This document shows, piece by piece, positions 1-9,756 of a DNA stretch of 64,000 nt. Made by a program: the position numbers and the translations under genes. The notes under the pieces are model-generated. The model was not told the DNA's origin, ran no database searches, and saw only the letters and a list, made by a program, of their open reading frames with translations. Source of the stretch: Planctomycetota bacterium (GTDB lineage Bacteria > Planctomycetota > Phycisphaerae > Phycisphaerales > UBA1924); contig JANRJM010000012.1 of NCBI GenBank assembly GCA_033763975.1, positions 62,001-126,000 on the forward strand, read 5' to 3'. Within the stretch, counting starts at the first letter, position 1. The number at the start of each line of letters is the position of its first letter.

Positions 1-422
1 GTCGCGCGCATGGCGGAGGTGGAGGCGTCGAGCGGGGCGGTCTGGACGTTGATCTGGGAGATCTTCGCACCCTGGTGGGTAAAGAGGCTGGTGCCCAGGC
101 CGACGAACAGGCCGCCGATCGCCCCCGCGCCCGCGGCCGCCGCGGTCCCGCCCGCGGCCGCCCCGGCGGCGGTCGACGCCGCCCGCGAGCCGCTGGTGTC
201 CTCGCGGAGCGTGGCGCTGAGCAGCGAGGGCGAGACGGCCTGCAACTGGTAGCCCCGCGTGGCGAGCACCCCCGCCGCGGCTTCCATGGCTTCTTCGCTG
301 GGGAGGCCGACCTCGCGCAGTTCGGCCGCGTCGCGGGCAACGCGGGACGGCCCGCACCCCCACCCGCCCGCGAGCACGAGCGCCCCCGCCGCGATCCCAC
401 CGATCCTGACCCGCCTGCTCAT
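1..422 (-). CDS. Lipoprotein with glycine-zipper-like segment (3' end cut by window edge)
   Basis: The frame begins at an ATG whose complement lies at 420-422 and stays open to the left edge, so only the first 140 residues are visible. The N-terminus has two arginines, a hydrophobic stretch and a lipobox-like LAGGWGC near residue 24, so it is probably a lipid-anchored exported protein. A Gly/Ala-rich segment around residues 83-110 (alternating GAAAGG, GAGAIGG) resembles the glycine zippers of small envelope lipoproteins. I do not recognise a specific family. It is divergent from carB, with a 208 bp gap between them. Confidence 0.6.
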   Translation of the reverse strand, partial: MSRRVRIGGIAAGALVLAGGWGCGPSRVARDAAELREVGLPSEEAMEAAAGVLATRGYQLQAVSPSLLSATLREDTSGSRAASTAAGAAAGGTAAAAGAGAIGGLFVGLGTSLFTHQGAKISQINVQTAPLDASTSAMRA

Positions 423-630
423 CCTTCGCGTGTCCAGCATGGCGTGAGCGTACCGCGTGGAGAGGCGGGGCGCGCAGGCTCGGGCTGGCGCGGGCGCGAG
501 TTGCGCGCGAAATCGGGGCCAACCGGGAAACGCCAGCGCGGGCGGTCTACCGTCTCCGAGTTTGCGCTCACCGCGCTGCGCGGGGCGACCGGCTTGCACG
601 CCCGCGCGACACCAGGAGTCAGCACCCCCG

Positions 631-3600
631 ATGCCCAAACGCACCGACCTCTCGACCATCCTCGTCCTCGGCTCTGGACCCATCGTGATCGGGCAGGGGT
701 GCGAGTTCGACTACTCGGGCACGCAGGCGTGCAAGGCCCTCAAGGCCGAGGGCTACCGGATCGTGCTGGTGAACAGCAACCCGGCGACGATCATGACCGA
801 TCCGCAGTTCAGCGATCGGACGTACATCGAGCCCATCACCCCGGAGGCGGTCCGCAAGATCATCGAGAAGGAGCACGCCCGCGGGACGCGGATCGACGCG
901 ATCCTGCCGACGCTGGGCGGACAGACGGCCCTCAACTGCGCCTGTGCGTTGTGGGACGACGGCACGCTGCGCGAGTTCGGGATCGAGATGATCGGGGCGA
1001 ACCGCGAGGTGATCCACCGGGCCGAGGACCGCCAGACGTTCAAGGAGATCGTGACCGGGCTGGGGCTGGCGATGCCCCGGGCCCGCACCGTGCAGACGCT
1101 GGAAGAGGCCGAGGCGTTCCTGCTGGAGATCGGGCTGCCGGCGATCATCCGCCCGGCGTTCACGCTGGGGGGCACGGGCGGGGGCATCGCGTACAACCGC
1201 GAGGAGTTCCGCGACATCGTGCAGCGGGGCCTGGCCGCCAGCATGATCCGCCAGGTGCAGATCGACCAGAGCGTAATCGGCTGGAAGGAGTTCGAGCTCG
1301 AGGTGGTGCGCGACCGCACCGACAACTGCATCATCGTCTGCGGCATCGAGAACATCGACCCGATGGGCGTGCACACGGGCGACTCGATCACCGTCGCGCC
1401 GATCCTGACGCTGACGGACAAGGAATACCAGGCGATGCGCGACGCCGCGTTCGCGATCATGCGGGCGGTGGGCGTGGAGACCGGCGGGAGCAACGTGCAG
1501 TTCGCCGTGAACCCGGACCCCGCGCCCGGGCCCGACGGGACGCGCCCCTTCGAGATGGTCGTCGTCGAGATGAACCCGCGCGTCTCGCGCAGCAGCGCGC
1601 TCGCGAGCAAGGCGACGGGGTTCCCCATCGCGAAGATCGCCGCGAAGCTCGCGATCGGCTACACGCTCGACGAGCTGAAGAACGACATCACGGGCACGAC
1701 GAGCGCGTGCTTCGAGCCGGCGATCGACTACGTCGTCACGAAGATCCCGCGCTGGACGTTCGAGAAGTTCCCCGAGGCCGACGAGACGCTCACCACGCAG
1801 ATGAAGTCCGTCGGCGAGGTGATGGCCATCGGGCGCACCTTCAAGGAGAGCTTCCAGAAGGCGATCCGCTCGCTCGATGTCAAACGCTACGGGCTCGGGC
1901 TCGACCGCAACGACAAGTGGCTCGCGGCGATGCGCGCGGTCGAGCACGACCAGCTCGTGCTCGACGTGATGGGCCCGGGCGCCGCCCCCGCACGCCGGGG
2001 CGAGCAGCCCGCGGCCCCGCACGACGGCGCCCACAGCCCCACGGGCCTGCGCACCGCCGACGGCCAGCCCATCGAGTGGCCCATCCCGCTCGACAAGCTC
2101 TCGCGCAAGCTGAGCGTGCCCAGCCAGGGGCGGATCTACTACATCCGCTACGCGTTCAAGATGGGCTGGTCGGTCGAGCGCGTGCGGGCGCTCACGCGGA
2201 TCGACCCGTTCTTCCTCGAGCAGATCCGCGAGCTCGTGGAGTTCGAGGACACGCTGTGCGACTCCAAGTCGCTCGACGACGTGCCCGCCGAGGTGCTCTT
2301 CCGCGCCAAGCAGATGGGGTACAGCGACGCGCAGCTCGCGAACCTGTACCTGGGCTCGCTGACGACGGACACGATCCTGCAGGTGCGGGCGCGCCGTCGC
2401 GCGCTGGGCGTCGAGCCGGTGTTCAAGCTGGTCGACACGTGCGCCGCGGAGTTCGAGGCCGTCACGCCGTATTACTACAGCACGTACGAGCGGGGCATCC
2501 GGCGTGCGTCGGGGGCGCCCGGCGCGAGCGCGGACGACGAGATCCGCCTGACCGAGCGTCCCAAGGTGGTGATCCTGGGGGGCGGGCCCAACCGCGTGGG
2601 GCAGGGGATCGAGTTCGACTACTGCTGCTGTCACGCCGCCTTCGCCGCGAAGGAGCTCGGCTTCGAAAGCGTGATGATCAACTGCAACCCCGAGACGGTC
2701 AGCACCGACTACGACACGAGCGACCTGCTCTTCTTCGAGCCCCTCACGCTCGAGGACACGCTGAACGTGATCGAGCGGCTGGGCGGGGGGCGCGGGCTGG
2801 TGCGCGGCACGATCGTGCAGTTCGGCGGGCAGACGCCCCTCAACCTCGCGAAGGGCCTGGTCGGCGCGGGCGTCCCGATCATCGGCACGAGCCTGGACTC
2901 GATCGACCGCGCCGAGGACCGCAAGCGGTTCGACGAGGTGCTCTCGCGCCTCGGGTTGTCGCGTCCGCCCGCGGGCATGGCGCGCTCGCTCGACGAGGCC
3001 GTGCGCGAGGCCAAGCGCATCGGCTACCCCGTGCTCCTCCGCCCGAGTTACGTGCTGGGCGGGCGCGGCATGGAGATCTGCCCCGACGAGCGGGCGCTGC
3101 TCAGCTTCATCACGACCGCGCTCGAATCCAGCGGCATGGACGAGGCGCCCGTGCTCATCGACAAGTTCCTCGCCGGCGCCACCGAGGTCGATGTCGACGT
3201 CGTCGCCGACTTCCGCGAGGGACCGGGCTCGGGCGAGGCGCCCGGCTCGCGGGGAAGCCTCCACACGCCCGTCGCGGTGGTCTGCGGCGTGATGGAGCAG
3301 ATCGAGCACGCGGGCATCCACTCGGGCGACTCGGCGTGCACGCTGCCCCCCGCGTCGCTCCCGCCGGCGATCATCACGCGGATCGAGTCGCTCGCGCGCG
3401 ACATGGCGCGCGAGCTGCGCGTCTGCGGGCTGATGAACCTGCAACTGGCGATCAAGGACGGGGAGATCTTCGTGCTCGAGGTCAACCCCCGCGCGAGCCG
3501 CACCGTGCCCTTCGTGAGCAAGGTGACGCACACGCCCTGGCCGGCGATCGCGGCCAAGTGCATGATGGGCGCGCCGCTGTCGGGCGTGCCGGGGTTGCCG

Positions 3601-4257
3601 GGGCCCGCCAAGCCCGGCGCCGCGCCCTCGTACTGGGCGGTGAAGGAGTCGGTCTTCCCGTTCGGCAAGTTCCCGGGCGTCGACGTCGTGCTCGGGCCGG
3701 AGATGCGCAGCACGGGCGAGGTGATGGGCATCGACGCGAGCCTGCCCATCGCCTTCGCCAAGAGCCAGATGGGCGCCGGGCAGCGGCTTCCCACCGACCC
3801 CGCCAAGGGCGCCGTCTTCGTCTCGGTGCGCGAGCAGGACCGCGCGTCCATCGTCGACCCCGTGCGCCTGCTCATCGACCAGGGCTTCACGGTGTACGCG
3901 ACCGACGGGACGGCGGCGTACCTCGCGGCGCACGGCGTCTCGCCGCGGGTGCTGCAGAAGATCGGCGCGGGGGCGCGCCCGAACGTGCTCGACCTCATGC
4001 ACAACGGGCAGATCGCGCTCATCATCAACACGCCGACGCGGACGGGCTGGCAGACCGACGAGGGACGCATCCGCTCCACCGCCGTGCGGCTCAACATCCC
4101 GATGATCTCGACCACCACCGCCGCCGCCGCCGCCGCCCGCGCGATCGAGGCGACCCGGGCCCGCGGGTGGGACGTGGCGGCGTTGCAGGACTACGCGCCG
4201 CCCCGTGCCGCCACGCTCGTGGAGCCCGTGCTCCGCCCCGCCGGGTCGGCGCGGTAG
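631..4257 (+). CDS. carB: Carbamoyl-phosphate synthase large subunit
   Basis: Makes carbamoyl phosphate from bicarbonate, ammonia (supplied by CarA) and two ATP, feeding arginine and pyrimidine synthesis. The protein is 1208 residues, longer than the usual ~1070. The first synthetase half opens with [18 protein letters not shown] (residues 13-30); the second half repeats it from about residue 645 ([16 protein letters not shown]). An MGS-like allosteric domain follows from about residue 1060. Extra length comes from a Pro/Ala-rich insert at about 448-490 and a Gly/Ser-rich loop near 860-880. The start is the ATG before PKRTDLS, 12 bases after an AGGAG; an upstream in-frame extension from 457 has no family similarity. 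No carA lies next to it here. Confidence 0.97.
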   Translation: MPKRTDLSTILVLGSGPIVIGQGCEFDYSGTQACKALKAEGYRIVLVNSNPATIMTDPQFSDRTYIEPITPEAVRKIIEKEHARGTRIDAILPTLGGQTALNCACALWDDGTLREFGIEMIGANREVIHRAEDRQTFKEIVTGLGLAMPRARTVQTLEEAEAFLLEIGLPAIIRPAFTLGGTGGGIAYNREEFRDIVQRGLAASMIRQVQIDQSVIGWKEFELEVVRDRTDNCIIVCGIENIDPMGVHTGDSITVAPILTLTDKEYQAMRDAAFAIMRAVGVETGGSNVQFAVNPDPAPGPDGTRPFEMVVVEMNPRVSRSSALASKATGFPIAKIAAKLAIGYTLDELKNDITGTTSACFEPAIDYVVTKIPRWTFEKFPEADETLTTQMKSVGEVMAIGRTFKESFQKAIRSLDVKRYGLGLDRNDKWLAAMRAVEHDQLVLDVMGPGAAPARRGEQPAAPHDGAHSPTGLRTADGQPIEWPIPLDKLSRKLSVPSQGRIYYIRYAFKMGWSVERVRALTRIDPFFLEQIRELVEFEDTLCDSKSLDDVPAEVLFRAKQMGYSDAQLANLYLGSLTTDTILQVRARRRALGVEPVFKLVDTCAAEFEAVTPYYYSTYERGIRRASGAPGASADDEIRLTERPKVVILGGGPNRVGQGIEFDYCCCHAAFAAKELGFESVMINCNPETVSTDYDTSDLLFFEPLTLEDTLNVIERLGGGRGLVRGTIVQFGGQTPLNLAKGLVGAGVPIIGTSLDSIDRAEDRKRFDEVLSRLGLSRPPAGMARSLDEAVREAKRIGYPVLLRPSYVLGGRGMEICPDERALLSFITTALESSGMDEAPVLIDKFLAGATEVDVDVVADFREGPGSGEAPGSRGSLHTPVAVVCGVMEQIEHAGIHSGDSACTLPPASLPPAIITRIESLARDMARELRVCGLMNLQLAIKDGEIFVLEVNPRASRTVPFVSKVTHTPWPAIAAKCMMGAPLSGVPGLPGPAKPGAAPSYWAVKESVFPFGKFPGVDVVLGPEMRSTGEVMGIDASLPIAFAKSQMGAGQRLPTDPAKGAVFVSVREQDRASIVDPVRLLIDQGFTVYATDGTAAYLAAHGVSPRVLQKIGAGARPNVLDLMHNGQIALIINTPTRTGWQTDEGRIRSTAVRLNIPMISTTTAAAAAARAIEATRARGWDVAALQDYAPPRAATLVEPVLRPAGSAR

Positions 4258-4383
4258 ATCAGAGCCGCGGGTTGCCCAGACTGCCATCTTGGCGCGCGCG
4301 TTGTTTCATGCGTGAGCGATCCGTGTCGTGCGTCGCTCTTCCCGTGCCGGACAACACACCACCGGCACAAGGGAGAATCGCAC

Positions 4384-4992
4384 ATGTTCAACAGGATCGC
4401 CAGTGTTACAACGACCGTTCTGCTCGCGTCCGTGGCCTCGGCCGCCGTCACCGGAGTCGCCGGGCAGGCGACGCTCGTGGGCGCCCCGCCCATCGCCAAC
4501 TTCCCCCCGCTCAGCGGGCCCAACGCCTTCGTGTGGGACGAGCAGCAGAACTCTTCGAACTCCGCGGGCACGCTGTGCGACATGACGCTCAACCCCTCCT
4601 CGTCCGTGCTGCCCACGCCCGGCCCGGTCTTCGGCCCCGTCGACAGCCACTTCATCCACATCGCGAACTTCACCGGCACCTCCACCATCGGCACCGTCTT
4701 CTACAGCAACCCGATCATCGGCGTCATCTACAACGACCAGTGGCTCGACATTTCCGACATCCCCCTGGGCGCGCCCGGCACGGCGTACCCCACGGGGCAG
4801 CCCCTCCGCGGCATGCAGGCCGGTGTCGTGCAGATCAACGCCAACGTCCTGCGGTTCGACATCCCCGCGACGCCCGGCGCTGCCGAGATCACGCAGATCC
4901 GCGTCCTCACCCGCCCTGTGCCGACGCCCGGTGCGCTCGCCTTGGCCGGGCTGGGCGGGATCGTCGCCGTCCGCCGCCGCCGCGGCGCCTGA
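4384..4992 (+). CDS. PEP-CTERM-type secreted protein
   Basis: A 202-residue exported protein: signal peptide at residues 1-21 (ending around ASAAV), a Thr/Asn/Pro-rich body and a C-terminal sorting tail of PTPG, a hydrophobic helix and RRRR. That tail is the recognition signature of exosortase systems, which process cargo at the inner membrane, so the protein is expected on the cell surface or in extracellular matrix. No exosortase is in the window. The start is the ATG 7 bases after AAGGGAGA, not the earlier GTG that extends the frame to 4312. The body does not match a family I know. A strong terminator hairpin follows at 5051. Confidence 0.8.
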   Translation: MFNRIASVTTTVLLASVASAAVTGVAGQATLVGAPPIANFPPLSGPNAFVWDEQQNSSNSAGTLCDMTLNPSSSVLPTPGPVFGPVDSHFIHIANFTGTSTIGTVFYSNPIIGVIYNDQWLDISDIPLGAPGTAYPTGQPLRGMQAGVVQINANVLRFDIPATPGAAEITQIRVLTRPVPTPGALALAGLGGIVAVRRRRGA

Positions 4993-5050
4993 TCGCGTGA
5001 CATTGATGTTCCGCGGCGCGTCCCGGAGGGGGGGCCGCCCGGACGAATCG

Positions 5051-5088
5051 GGGGCGGCTCAGGCGACGGCCGAGCCCGCCCCTTTTTT
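5051..5088 (+). terminator. Rho-independent terminator, inside the convergent glycosylase gene
   Basis: GGGGCGGCTC (5051-5060) pairs with GAGCCCGCCCC (5072-5082) with one bulged C and an 11-base loop, followed by six T (5083-5088). It ends transcription of the PEP-CTERM gene that stops at 4992, but lies within the last codons of the opposite-strand DNA glycosylase gene. Confidence 0.75.
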
Positions 5089-6132
5089 CGTGCGTCTGCC
5101 GGCCCGGGGCGGGGCGTGCGGGACGCTCTCCGACGACGCGGGCGCTTTGGAGAGGTGAGCCGCCGTGAAGAGCTTGCCCGTGCTATCGCGCTCCCATGTC
5201 CACGCCTTGCCGTGGCGCAACTCGTACGACGCCCACATCTCGAACCAGTAGCTGCGGAAGGCCTGGTCGCCGAAGGGCGCGAAGTGGTCGTGCACGCGCT
5301 TCATGACCTGCGCGGGCGTGCCGCGGAACCCGAGCACCGCGCGCCCGTGACGCACGCTCTCGGTGTCGAGCGGGAGGCGGTTGTACCGACCGAGCAGTTG
5401 CAAAATGTTCGCGGCGGCGTACGGGCCCACGCCGGGCAGGTCGAGCAATGCGGCGTGCAGCGCGTCGTCGGGCGTCGCGGGGTCCTCGAACCACGCCAGG
5501 TCCAGGCCGCCCCGGGCGGGAGAGGCCGTGAAGAGGCGCGCGAGTTCGACGAGGCGCGCGTCGCGATAGCCCACGCGGCACCGGGCGCGGAGCGTCTGCA
5601 CGCGGGCGCGCGCGAGTCGCTGCGCGGGCGGAAAAGTCCGGGGCGAGCCGCGCGGAGCGCCGGCCTGCGTCGGGGCGGGCTCGCCCAGCACCTCGCACAG
5701 GCGCCGGTTCATCTGCACGGTGCCCGGCCACGTCACGTTACAGCTCGTCACCGTCTTGACCACGTCCTCGAAGAACGTGGGCGAGCGGAACAGGCGCCCG
5801 TGCCCGGTGGCGCGCCAGCGCGGGTCCAGGTCGTGGAACCGGCGGATCGTCGATTCGTCCTCGTCCAGACGCAGCATCCGCGTGAGTTGTGCGCGCACCT
5901 CGCGCTTGCCCGACGCGTCGAGCGTGCGCGTCAGCCCCACGCGCAGCGGCGTGCCGACGCCGCCCGGCTGCGTGACACGCACCCCCACGACGCCCGACGA
6001 GAGGCGCAAGGGGCGGACGAGGGCCTGCTCCCGCACGACCCAGTGGTTGGGCGCGAGCAGGAAGTAGCCGTACGAGCAGCAGTCGCGCGGGAGGCTGTAG
6101 TCGCCGGGCGTCGGGATGCGGATCGTGGGCAC
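5059..6132 (-). CDS. HhH-GPD DNA glycosylase (AlkA/OGG-like)
   Basis: Probable base-excision repair glycosylase that removes damaged bases from DNA. The 357-residue protein has an N-terminal AlkA/OGG-like domain and, at about 229-240, a helix-hairpin-helix LPGVGPYAAANI followed by LPLDTESV, whose Asp (about 251) is the expected catalytic residue. The hairpin lacks the Lys of bifunctional endonuclease III enzymes, so a monofunctional glycosylase is likely; the substrate cannot be told. The C-terminal tail is basic and low in complexity. It follows the amidotransferase gene by 22 bases on the same strand, so the two are probably cotranscribed. Confidence 0.85.
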   Translation of the reverse strand: MPTIRIPTPGDYSLPRDCCSYGYFLLAPNHWVVREQALVRPLRLSSGVVGVRVTQPGGVGTPLRVGLTRTLDASGKREVRAQLTRMLRLDEDESTIRRFHDLDPRWRATGHGRLFRSPTFFEDVVKTVTSCNVTWPGTVQMNRRLCEVLGEPAPTQAGAPRGSPRTFPPAQRLARARVQTLRARCRVGYRDARLVELARLFTASPARGGLDLAWFEDPATPDDALHAALLDLPGVGPYAAANILQLLGRYNRLPLDTESVRHGRAVLGFRGTPAQVMKRVHDHFAPFGDQAFRSYWFEMWASYELRHGKAWTWERDSTGKLFTAAHLSKAPASSESVPHAPPRAGRRTKKGAGSAVA

Positions 6133-6154
6133 GCGCGGCTCCGCCGGGGTCGGG

Positions 6155-6895
6155 TCAGGCCGTCAGCCGGATCGACGCGGGGAACAGGTAGGTCGCGAGG
6201 TTCACGCACAGGCGGTCCGAGAGGCGCGCGTACGCCTCGTACTCCTGGTCGAGCTGCACGCGCACCTCGCTCTCGGTGATCCCCGCGCCGGGCAGCATCC
6301 CTCGCCCGCTGGCCAGGAACGCGTCGAGCATCGGACGGTCGCACTCGAAGTGCGCCAGGCTCGCGAACGTGCGCAGGCCCACCCGGAACATCGCGTGGGG
6401 CGTGCCGCGCGCCGAGGCCAGCAGCGTCGCGCCCGCCGGGGGCGTGCGGACTTCCTGCCCGCACGTGAAGAACTGCGGGCTGCTCCACGCGATGCCCGCC
6501 AGCAGCACGTCCGTCTGGCCCGCGGTCGAGATGCTCAGCGGGTACATGCCCAGCGCCGGCTTCTCGCGCGGCGCCACCACGCCCCCCAGCGCGTGGGCGA
6601 TGAGCTGCGCCCCCAGGCAGATGCCGATCAGCGGCACCGCACGCTCGTGCGCCCGCCTGATCAACGCCGCCTCCGCCTGCATCCACGGGTAGTTGGCGAT
6701 GTCCGTGACGTTCTGCGGCCCGCCGAGCAGCACGAGCCCGTGCACGTTGTCGAGATCGCCCGGGACGCCCCGCGGCGAGCCCGGGGGGTGCAGGTCCGGA
6801 CGGCGAATGTCGAGACGGAACCCGTGGTCGCGGAGGGTGGCGCCGAGCCGGCCGGGTCGCCCGAGGTCACTGTGCTGGAGCACGACGATGTTCAT
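6155..6895 (-). CDS. Type 1 glutamine amidotransferase (GMP-synthase-like)
   Basis: A 246-residue stand-alone class I glutamine amidotransferase. The nucleophile elbow GICLGAQL (Cys near residue 93) and a late HFE (AHFECD) supply the Cys-His-Glu set typical of the fold. Such stand-alone proteins hydrolyse glutamine or related amides; the acceptor is unknown here. The start is the ATG of MNIVVLQH, matching the usual beginning of this family; the open frame continues far upstream with no similarity. The gene reads into the DNA glycosylase gene. Confidence 0.87.
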   Translation of the reverse strand: MNIVVLQHSDLGRPGRLGATLRDHGFRLDIRRPDLHPPGSPRGVPGDLDNVHGLVLLGGPQNVTDIANYPWMQAEAALIRRAHERAVPLIGICLGAQLIAHALGGVVAPREKPALGMYPLSISTAGQTDVLLAGIAWSSPQFFTCGQEVRTPPAGATLLASARGTPHAMFRVGLRTFASLAHFECDRPMLDAFLASGRGMLPGAGITESEVRVQLDQEYEAYARLSDRLCVNLATYLFPASIRLTA

Positions 6896-6975
6896 GGGGC
6901 CGATGATACGGAACCCGGAGGCGGGCGGCGCAGTACGATGGACCGGCACCCCGCCCGCCCGGAGGACCGCCCCCC

Positions 6976-7371
6976 ATGATGCCCCGCACCGCCCGCGACG
7001 TCTTCGCGCTGCGCCGACTCGTGCTGACGCTGCTGCGCGCCGGGAGCGTCGTGCTCGTTGCGTGGGGCGCGTTCCTCGTGTTCCACCGCGTGCTGTTCGC
7101 GGGCTTGTCGGGCATGGGTGTCGTCGACATGCTCCAGACGTGGGAGGGCATCGGCGAGCAGCACGGGTTCTACCGGGGCGTCGGGCTTGTCGTGGTCGGG
7201 GGCGTGCTGGCGGGCACGTCGGGCGTGCTCGCCCGGTGGATCGTCGCGTACGCCCCGTACTGCTGTCCCTCGTGCGGGTACGGCGTGCCGAAGGTTGACG
7301 ACGCGGCCCGCTGCCCGGAATGCGGCGTGCCCGAGGTGTTCGCGCGACAGGCGCCGGAGGACCGCTCATGA
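6976..7371 (+). CDS. Small membrane protein with C-terminal zinc ribbon
   Basis: 131 residues: two hydrophobic helices (about 18-38 and 63-88) followed by a zinc ribbon, CCPSCGYG...RCPECG (about 96-117). The paired CxxC motifs should bind one zinc ion. Function unknown. The start is the first of two consecutive ATGs (6976 or 6979). Its stop overlaps the start of the next gene (ATGA), so the two are translationally coupled. A similar CPxCGY ribbon joined to membrane helices occurs in the gene at 39660-40655. Confidence 0.75.
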   Translation: MMPRTARDVFALRRLVLTLLRAGSVVLVAWGAFLVFHRVLFAGLSGMGVVDMLQTWEGIGEQHGFYRGVGLVVVGGVLAGTSGVLARWIVAYAPYCCPSCGYGVPKVDDAARCPECGVPEVFARQAPEDRS

Positions 7372-8375
7372 ACGAGCCGCAGTTGCCGCGCCGTCGCGCG
7401 ATGGGCGCGATCGCGCTCGGGCTGGCCGGGCTGGCGCACGGGTGCGTGCCCCGCATTACCACGATCCGGCGCGAGCCGCCAGCGCCACCACCCCCGCCCG
7501 CGCCGCCAGCGCCATCTCCGCCACCGACGTCCCCGCCCCCGCCGCCCCCGCCGCCCCCGCAAGCTCCCCGCGCCGGGCTGAAGCCGGTGTACGACTGCAC
7601 GCTGTGGACCGACAAGCCCGGGGGCGTCATCCCCGGCACGCGCCGGGCGTACATGCCCGACCGCCAGTGGCGCACGAGCGACACGCAGCCCTGCGCGCCG
7701 TACGACGCGCGCCGGTGGGAGGCATGGCTGCGTGCGCTCCCGCCCGACAGCGTGGTCGTGGTCGACGAGGAATGCCTGAAGGACAACCCGATGGTGTACT
7801 CGCGCGAGCAGGTGCTGCGCGAGCTCGCGAACCGGCTGGAGTTGCACCGGGTCATCCGCCGCGTGCGTCCGGACCTGCGCAACAGCGATTGTTTCGGGCC
7901 CTGCCCGCTCGTCGAGCAGGCGGGGGCGGTGTGGAACGACGCGAAGCGCCTCGCGCAGTGGCGCGCGGCCAACGACCTCACGATGCCCTACATCCTGCCG
8001 CACCTCGCGATGGTCGCGGTGGAGCTGTACTTCTTCAAGCGGCCGGGCAAGCCGATCCGCGCGACGTACGAGGAAGACCTGCGCGCGCTGATCGAGGTCA
8101 ACGCCGCCGAGGTGCGCCGGCACGCGGGCTCACGCCCCACCCTGGGCGTGGTCTGGCTGCGCACGCGGGGCGACCAGGGCGCGAACTGGGGGCGCTACGT
8201 CGGCGATGATCTCGCGCGACTCATGCTCGACGAAACCGCCCGCCTGTTCGACGGCGTGGTGCTCTGGGATCGCAAGTTCCGCGACGACGGCACCGACCTG
8301 GGCGCCATGAAGTACGACGAGACCGACCCGGCCCTCGCCGCCACCCTGCGCTGGCTGCGCACCCGCACCGTCTGA
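7368..8375 (+). CDS. Lipoprotein with polyproline linker, unknown function
   Basis: 335 residues. It starts at the ATG overlapping the previous stop, 7 bases after a GGAGG. The N-terminus has an RRR before a hydrophobic stretch and a lipobox LAGLAHGC, so it is probably a lipoprotein, possibly Tat-exported. Residues about 38-71 are almost pure Pro/Ala/Ser, including nine consecutive prolines. The remaining ~260 residues look globular and contain VVVVDEE, LGVVWLRTR and GVVLWDRKF, which read like strand ends of a TIM-barrel hydrolase; that is a guess. No family recognised. Confidence 0.75.
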   Translation: MNEPQLPRRRAMGAIALGLAGLAHGCVPRITTIRREPPAPPPPPAPPAPSPPPTSPPPPPPPPPQAPRAGLKPVYDCTLWTDKPGGVIPGTRRAYMPDRQWRTSDTQPCAPYDARRWEAWLRALPPDSVVVVDEECLKDNPMVYSREQVLRELANRLELHRVIRRVRPDLRNSDCFGPCPLVEQAGAVWNDAKRLAQWRAANDLTMPYILPHLAMVAVELYFFKRPGKPIRATYEEDLRALIEVNAAEVRRHAGSRPTLGVVWLRTRGDQGANWGRYVGDDLARLMLDETARLFDGVVLWDRKFRDDGTDLGAMKYDETDPALAATLRWLRTRTV

Positions 8376-8378
8376 CGC

Positions 8379-9083
8379 TCAGGACCCCACGAAGCCGATG
8401 GCCTCGGCGATGATCGTGACGCCGGGCGTCACGCACTCGGCCGCCATCGACTCGTAGCACCCGGACTCGACCCCGCACTCGTCGAGCGCGAAGCACGTCG
8501 CGAGCGCCATGGCCTCTTCGGGCGACGCGGGCAGCAGCTCGCGCGGGCCGTCCAACGCCACCACGAGCATCAGCGACCCGCCGTCCGCGCAGCGTCGGTC
8601 CCACGCGGCCTTGATGAGCCGCTCGCGGTCGAGGTGCTCGATCGCTACGCCCGCGAGCGCGTCGGGCTCCCACACCACGCAGTCGCAGCGCGAGTCCGGC
8701 TGGCGGAAGACGGCGAGCAGCATCGGCGAGTTCGTCGCGGGGTGACTTGGCGTGGCACCGTCCGCGGTCGTGGTGACCACGCGCCCGGCTCCGGGCGCCG
8801 GGGCTTCTCCGCGAGTGATGTCGTTCACGATCCCCGACGCGTCGGCGCGTGCCCCCGGCTCCCCGGGAGCCACAGGCGCCGGGCCGGCGACAGGCCAGAA
8901 CAGCCCCACCGCCACCGCCGCGGCGGCGGCGAGCCCGGCCCCGACGCGCAGCACGCCCGCCAGCGACCACCCGCGGCCCGCCCGCGCGGCGTCCGGGAAC
9001 TGCATCGCCGGAGCGCCCTCGTGCTCCAGCGTCTCGGCTTCGACCGCCATCGACACCAGTTGCAGGACGCGTTCGTCGTTCAT
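8379..9083 (-). CDS. Putative membrane anti-sigma partner with Cys-rich outer domain
   Basis: 234 residues, ATGA-overlapping the ECF sigma gene upstream, the usual arrangement for an anti-sigma factor. A short N-terminal cytoplasmic part (about 40 residues) precedes one membrane helix (about 43-63). The exported domain has seven cysteines (CDC, RRC, TC, EC, GC, EC) that could form disulfides or bind metal. It lacks the HxxxCxxC zinc motif of classical anti-sigma domains, so the role rests on gene position and topology rather than on a recognised domain. Confidence 0.65.
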   Translation of the reverse strand: MNDERVLQLVSMAVEAETLEHEGAPAMQFPDAARAGRGWSLAGVLRVGAGLAAAAAVAVGLFWPVAGPAPVAPGEPGARADASGIVNDITRGEAPAPGAGRVVTTTADGATPSHPATNSPMLLAVFRQPDSRCDCVVWEPDALAGVAIEHLDRERLIKAAWDRRCADGGSLMLVVALDGPRELLPASPEEAMALATCFALDECGVESGCYESMAAECVTPGVTIIAEAIGFVGS

Positions 9084-9748
9084 GGCGAGCCTCCGCTGAG
9101 TTGTTCGGCCTGGGGCCCGGGGCGCTCGTCGGATTCGTCGCGATACCCCCGGCGGGCCAGCAGGCGCCGGAGTTTCGCGACCGCGCTCTTGCGGGCCTGG
9201 TGGGCCGTGCTGGGCGAGATCCGCAGGCGCTCGGCGATCGTTCGGTCCGTCGCGCCCTCGCCGGCGAGGCGGAGCACCCAGCGTTCCTGTTCGGAGAGGT
9301 CGCCCGCGCGTCCGTCCATGGCTTCCCGGACGCACTGAAGGGCACCGGAGAGGTGGGCCGCGTCCGTCGAGGATCCCGCGTCGTCGCCGGGAAGGTCGGG
9401 CAGGGGCGCGCCCCCGGGGCGCGAGGCGCCCCGCAGGTGTCGCAGCCACATGTGGTGGGCGATGGCGTACACGAACGTCGAGAGGGCGGCCCGGTCGGGG
9501 TCGTACCGCCCCTGCGTGCACGCTTCCCACGCGGCGCTCCACGTCCGCTGGCAGAGATCCTCGACCAGCGCACGATCCCGCGAGCGCGTGCCGAACAGCC
9601 GGCGCAGCCCCGGGGCGAGCCGGTCGTGGGCGCGCTGGAAGGCGTCGGGGTCTCCCGCCGCGGCCCGGCGGGCGTCCGACGCGAGATCGTCCGACGGGGA
9701 ACCTCCCCGCGGGCGCTCGGCGGAACCTCCGGGGGGCGGGTGATTCAT
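9080..9748 (-). CDS. ECF-type RNA polymerase sigma factor
   Basis: 222 residues with the two sigma domains of extracytoplasmic-function factors: region 2 at about 35-105 (a helical stretch ending STFVYAIAHHMWLRHLR) and region 4 near 145-200 (LSEQERWVLRL, then TIAERLRISPSTAHQARKSA as the -35 binding helix-turn-helix). It directs transcription of a stress or envelope regulon when released by its partner. The putative anti-sigma gene overlaps it by 4 bases downstream, and a lipoprotein gene ends 8 bases upstream, so three genes form one operon. Confidence 0.9.
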   Translation of the reverse strand: MNHPPPGGSAERPRGGSPSDDLASDARRAAAGDPDAFQRAHDRLAPGLRRLFGTRSRDRALVEDLCQRTWSAAWEACTQGRYDPDRAALSTFVYAIAHHMWLRHLRGASRPGGAPLPDLPGDDAGSSTDAAHLSGALQCVREAMDGRAGDLSEQERWVLRLAGEGATDRTIAERLRISPSTAHQARKSAVAKLRRLLARRGYRDESDERPGPQAEQLSGGSP

Positions 9749-9756
9749 GCGGGGCG

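Noticed and set aside
457-630. N-terminal extension of CarB from an upstream ATG
   Set aside because: No similarity to the family and no ribosome site; AGGAG lies before the ATG at 631.
75-5000. A 1641-codon plus-strand open frame spanning carB and the PEP-CTERM gene
   Set aside because: Arg/Ala/Pro-rich product without any family motif; it is a GC-skewed shadow frame of carB, which has clear synthetase motifs.
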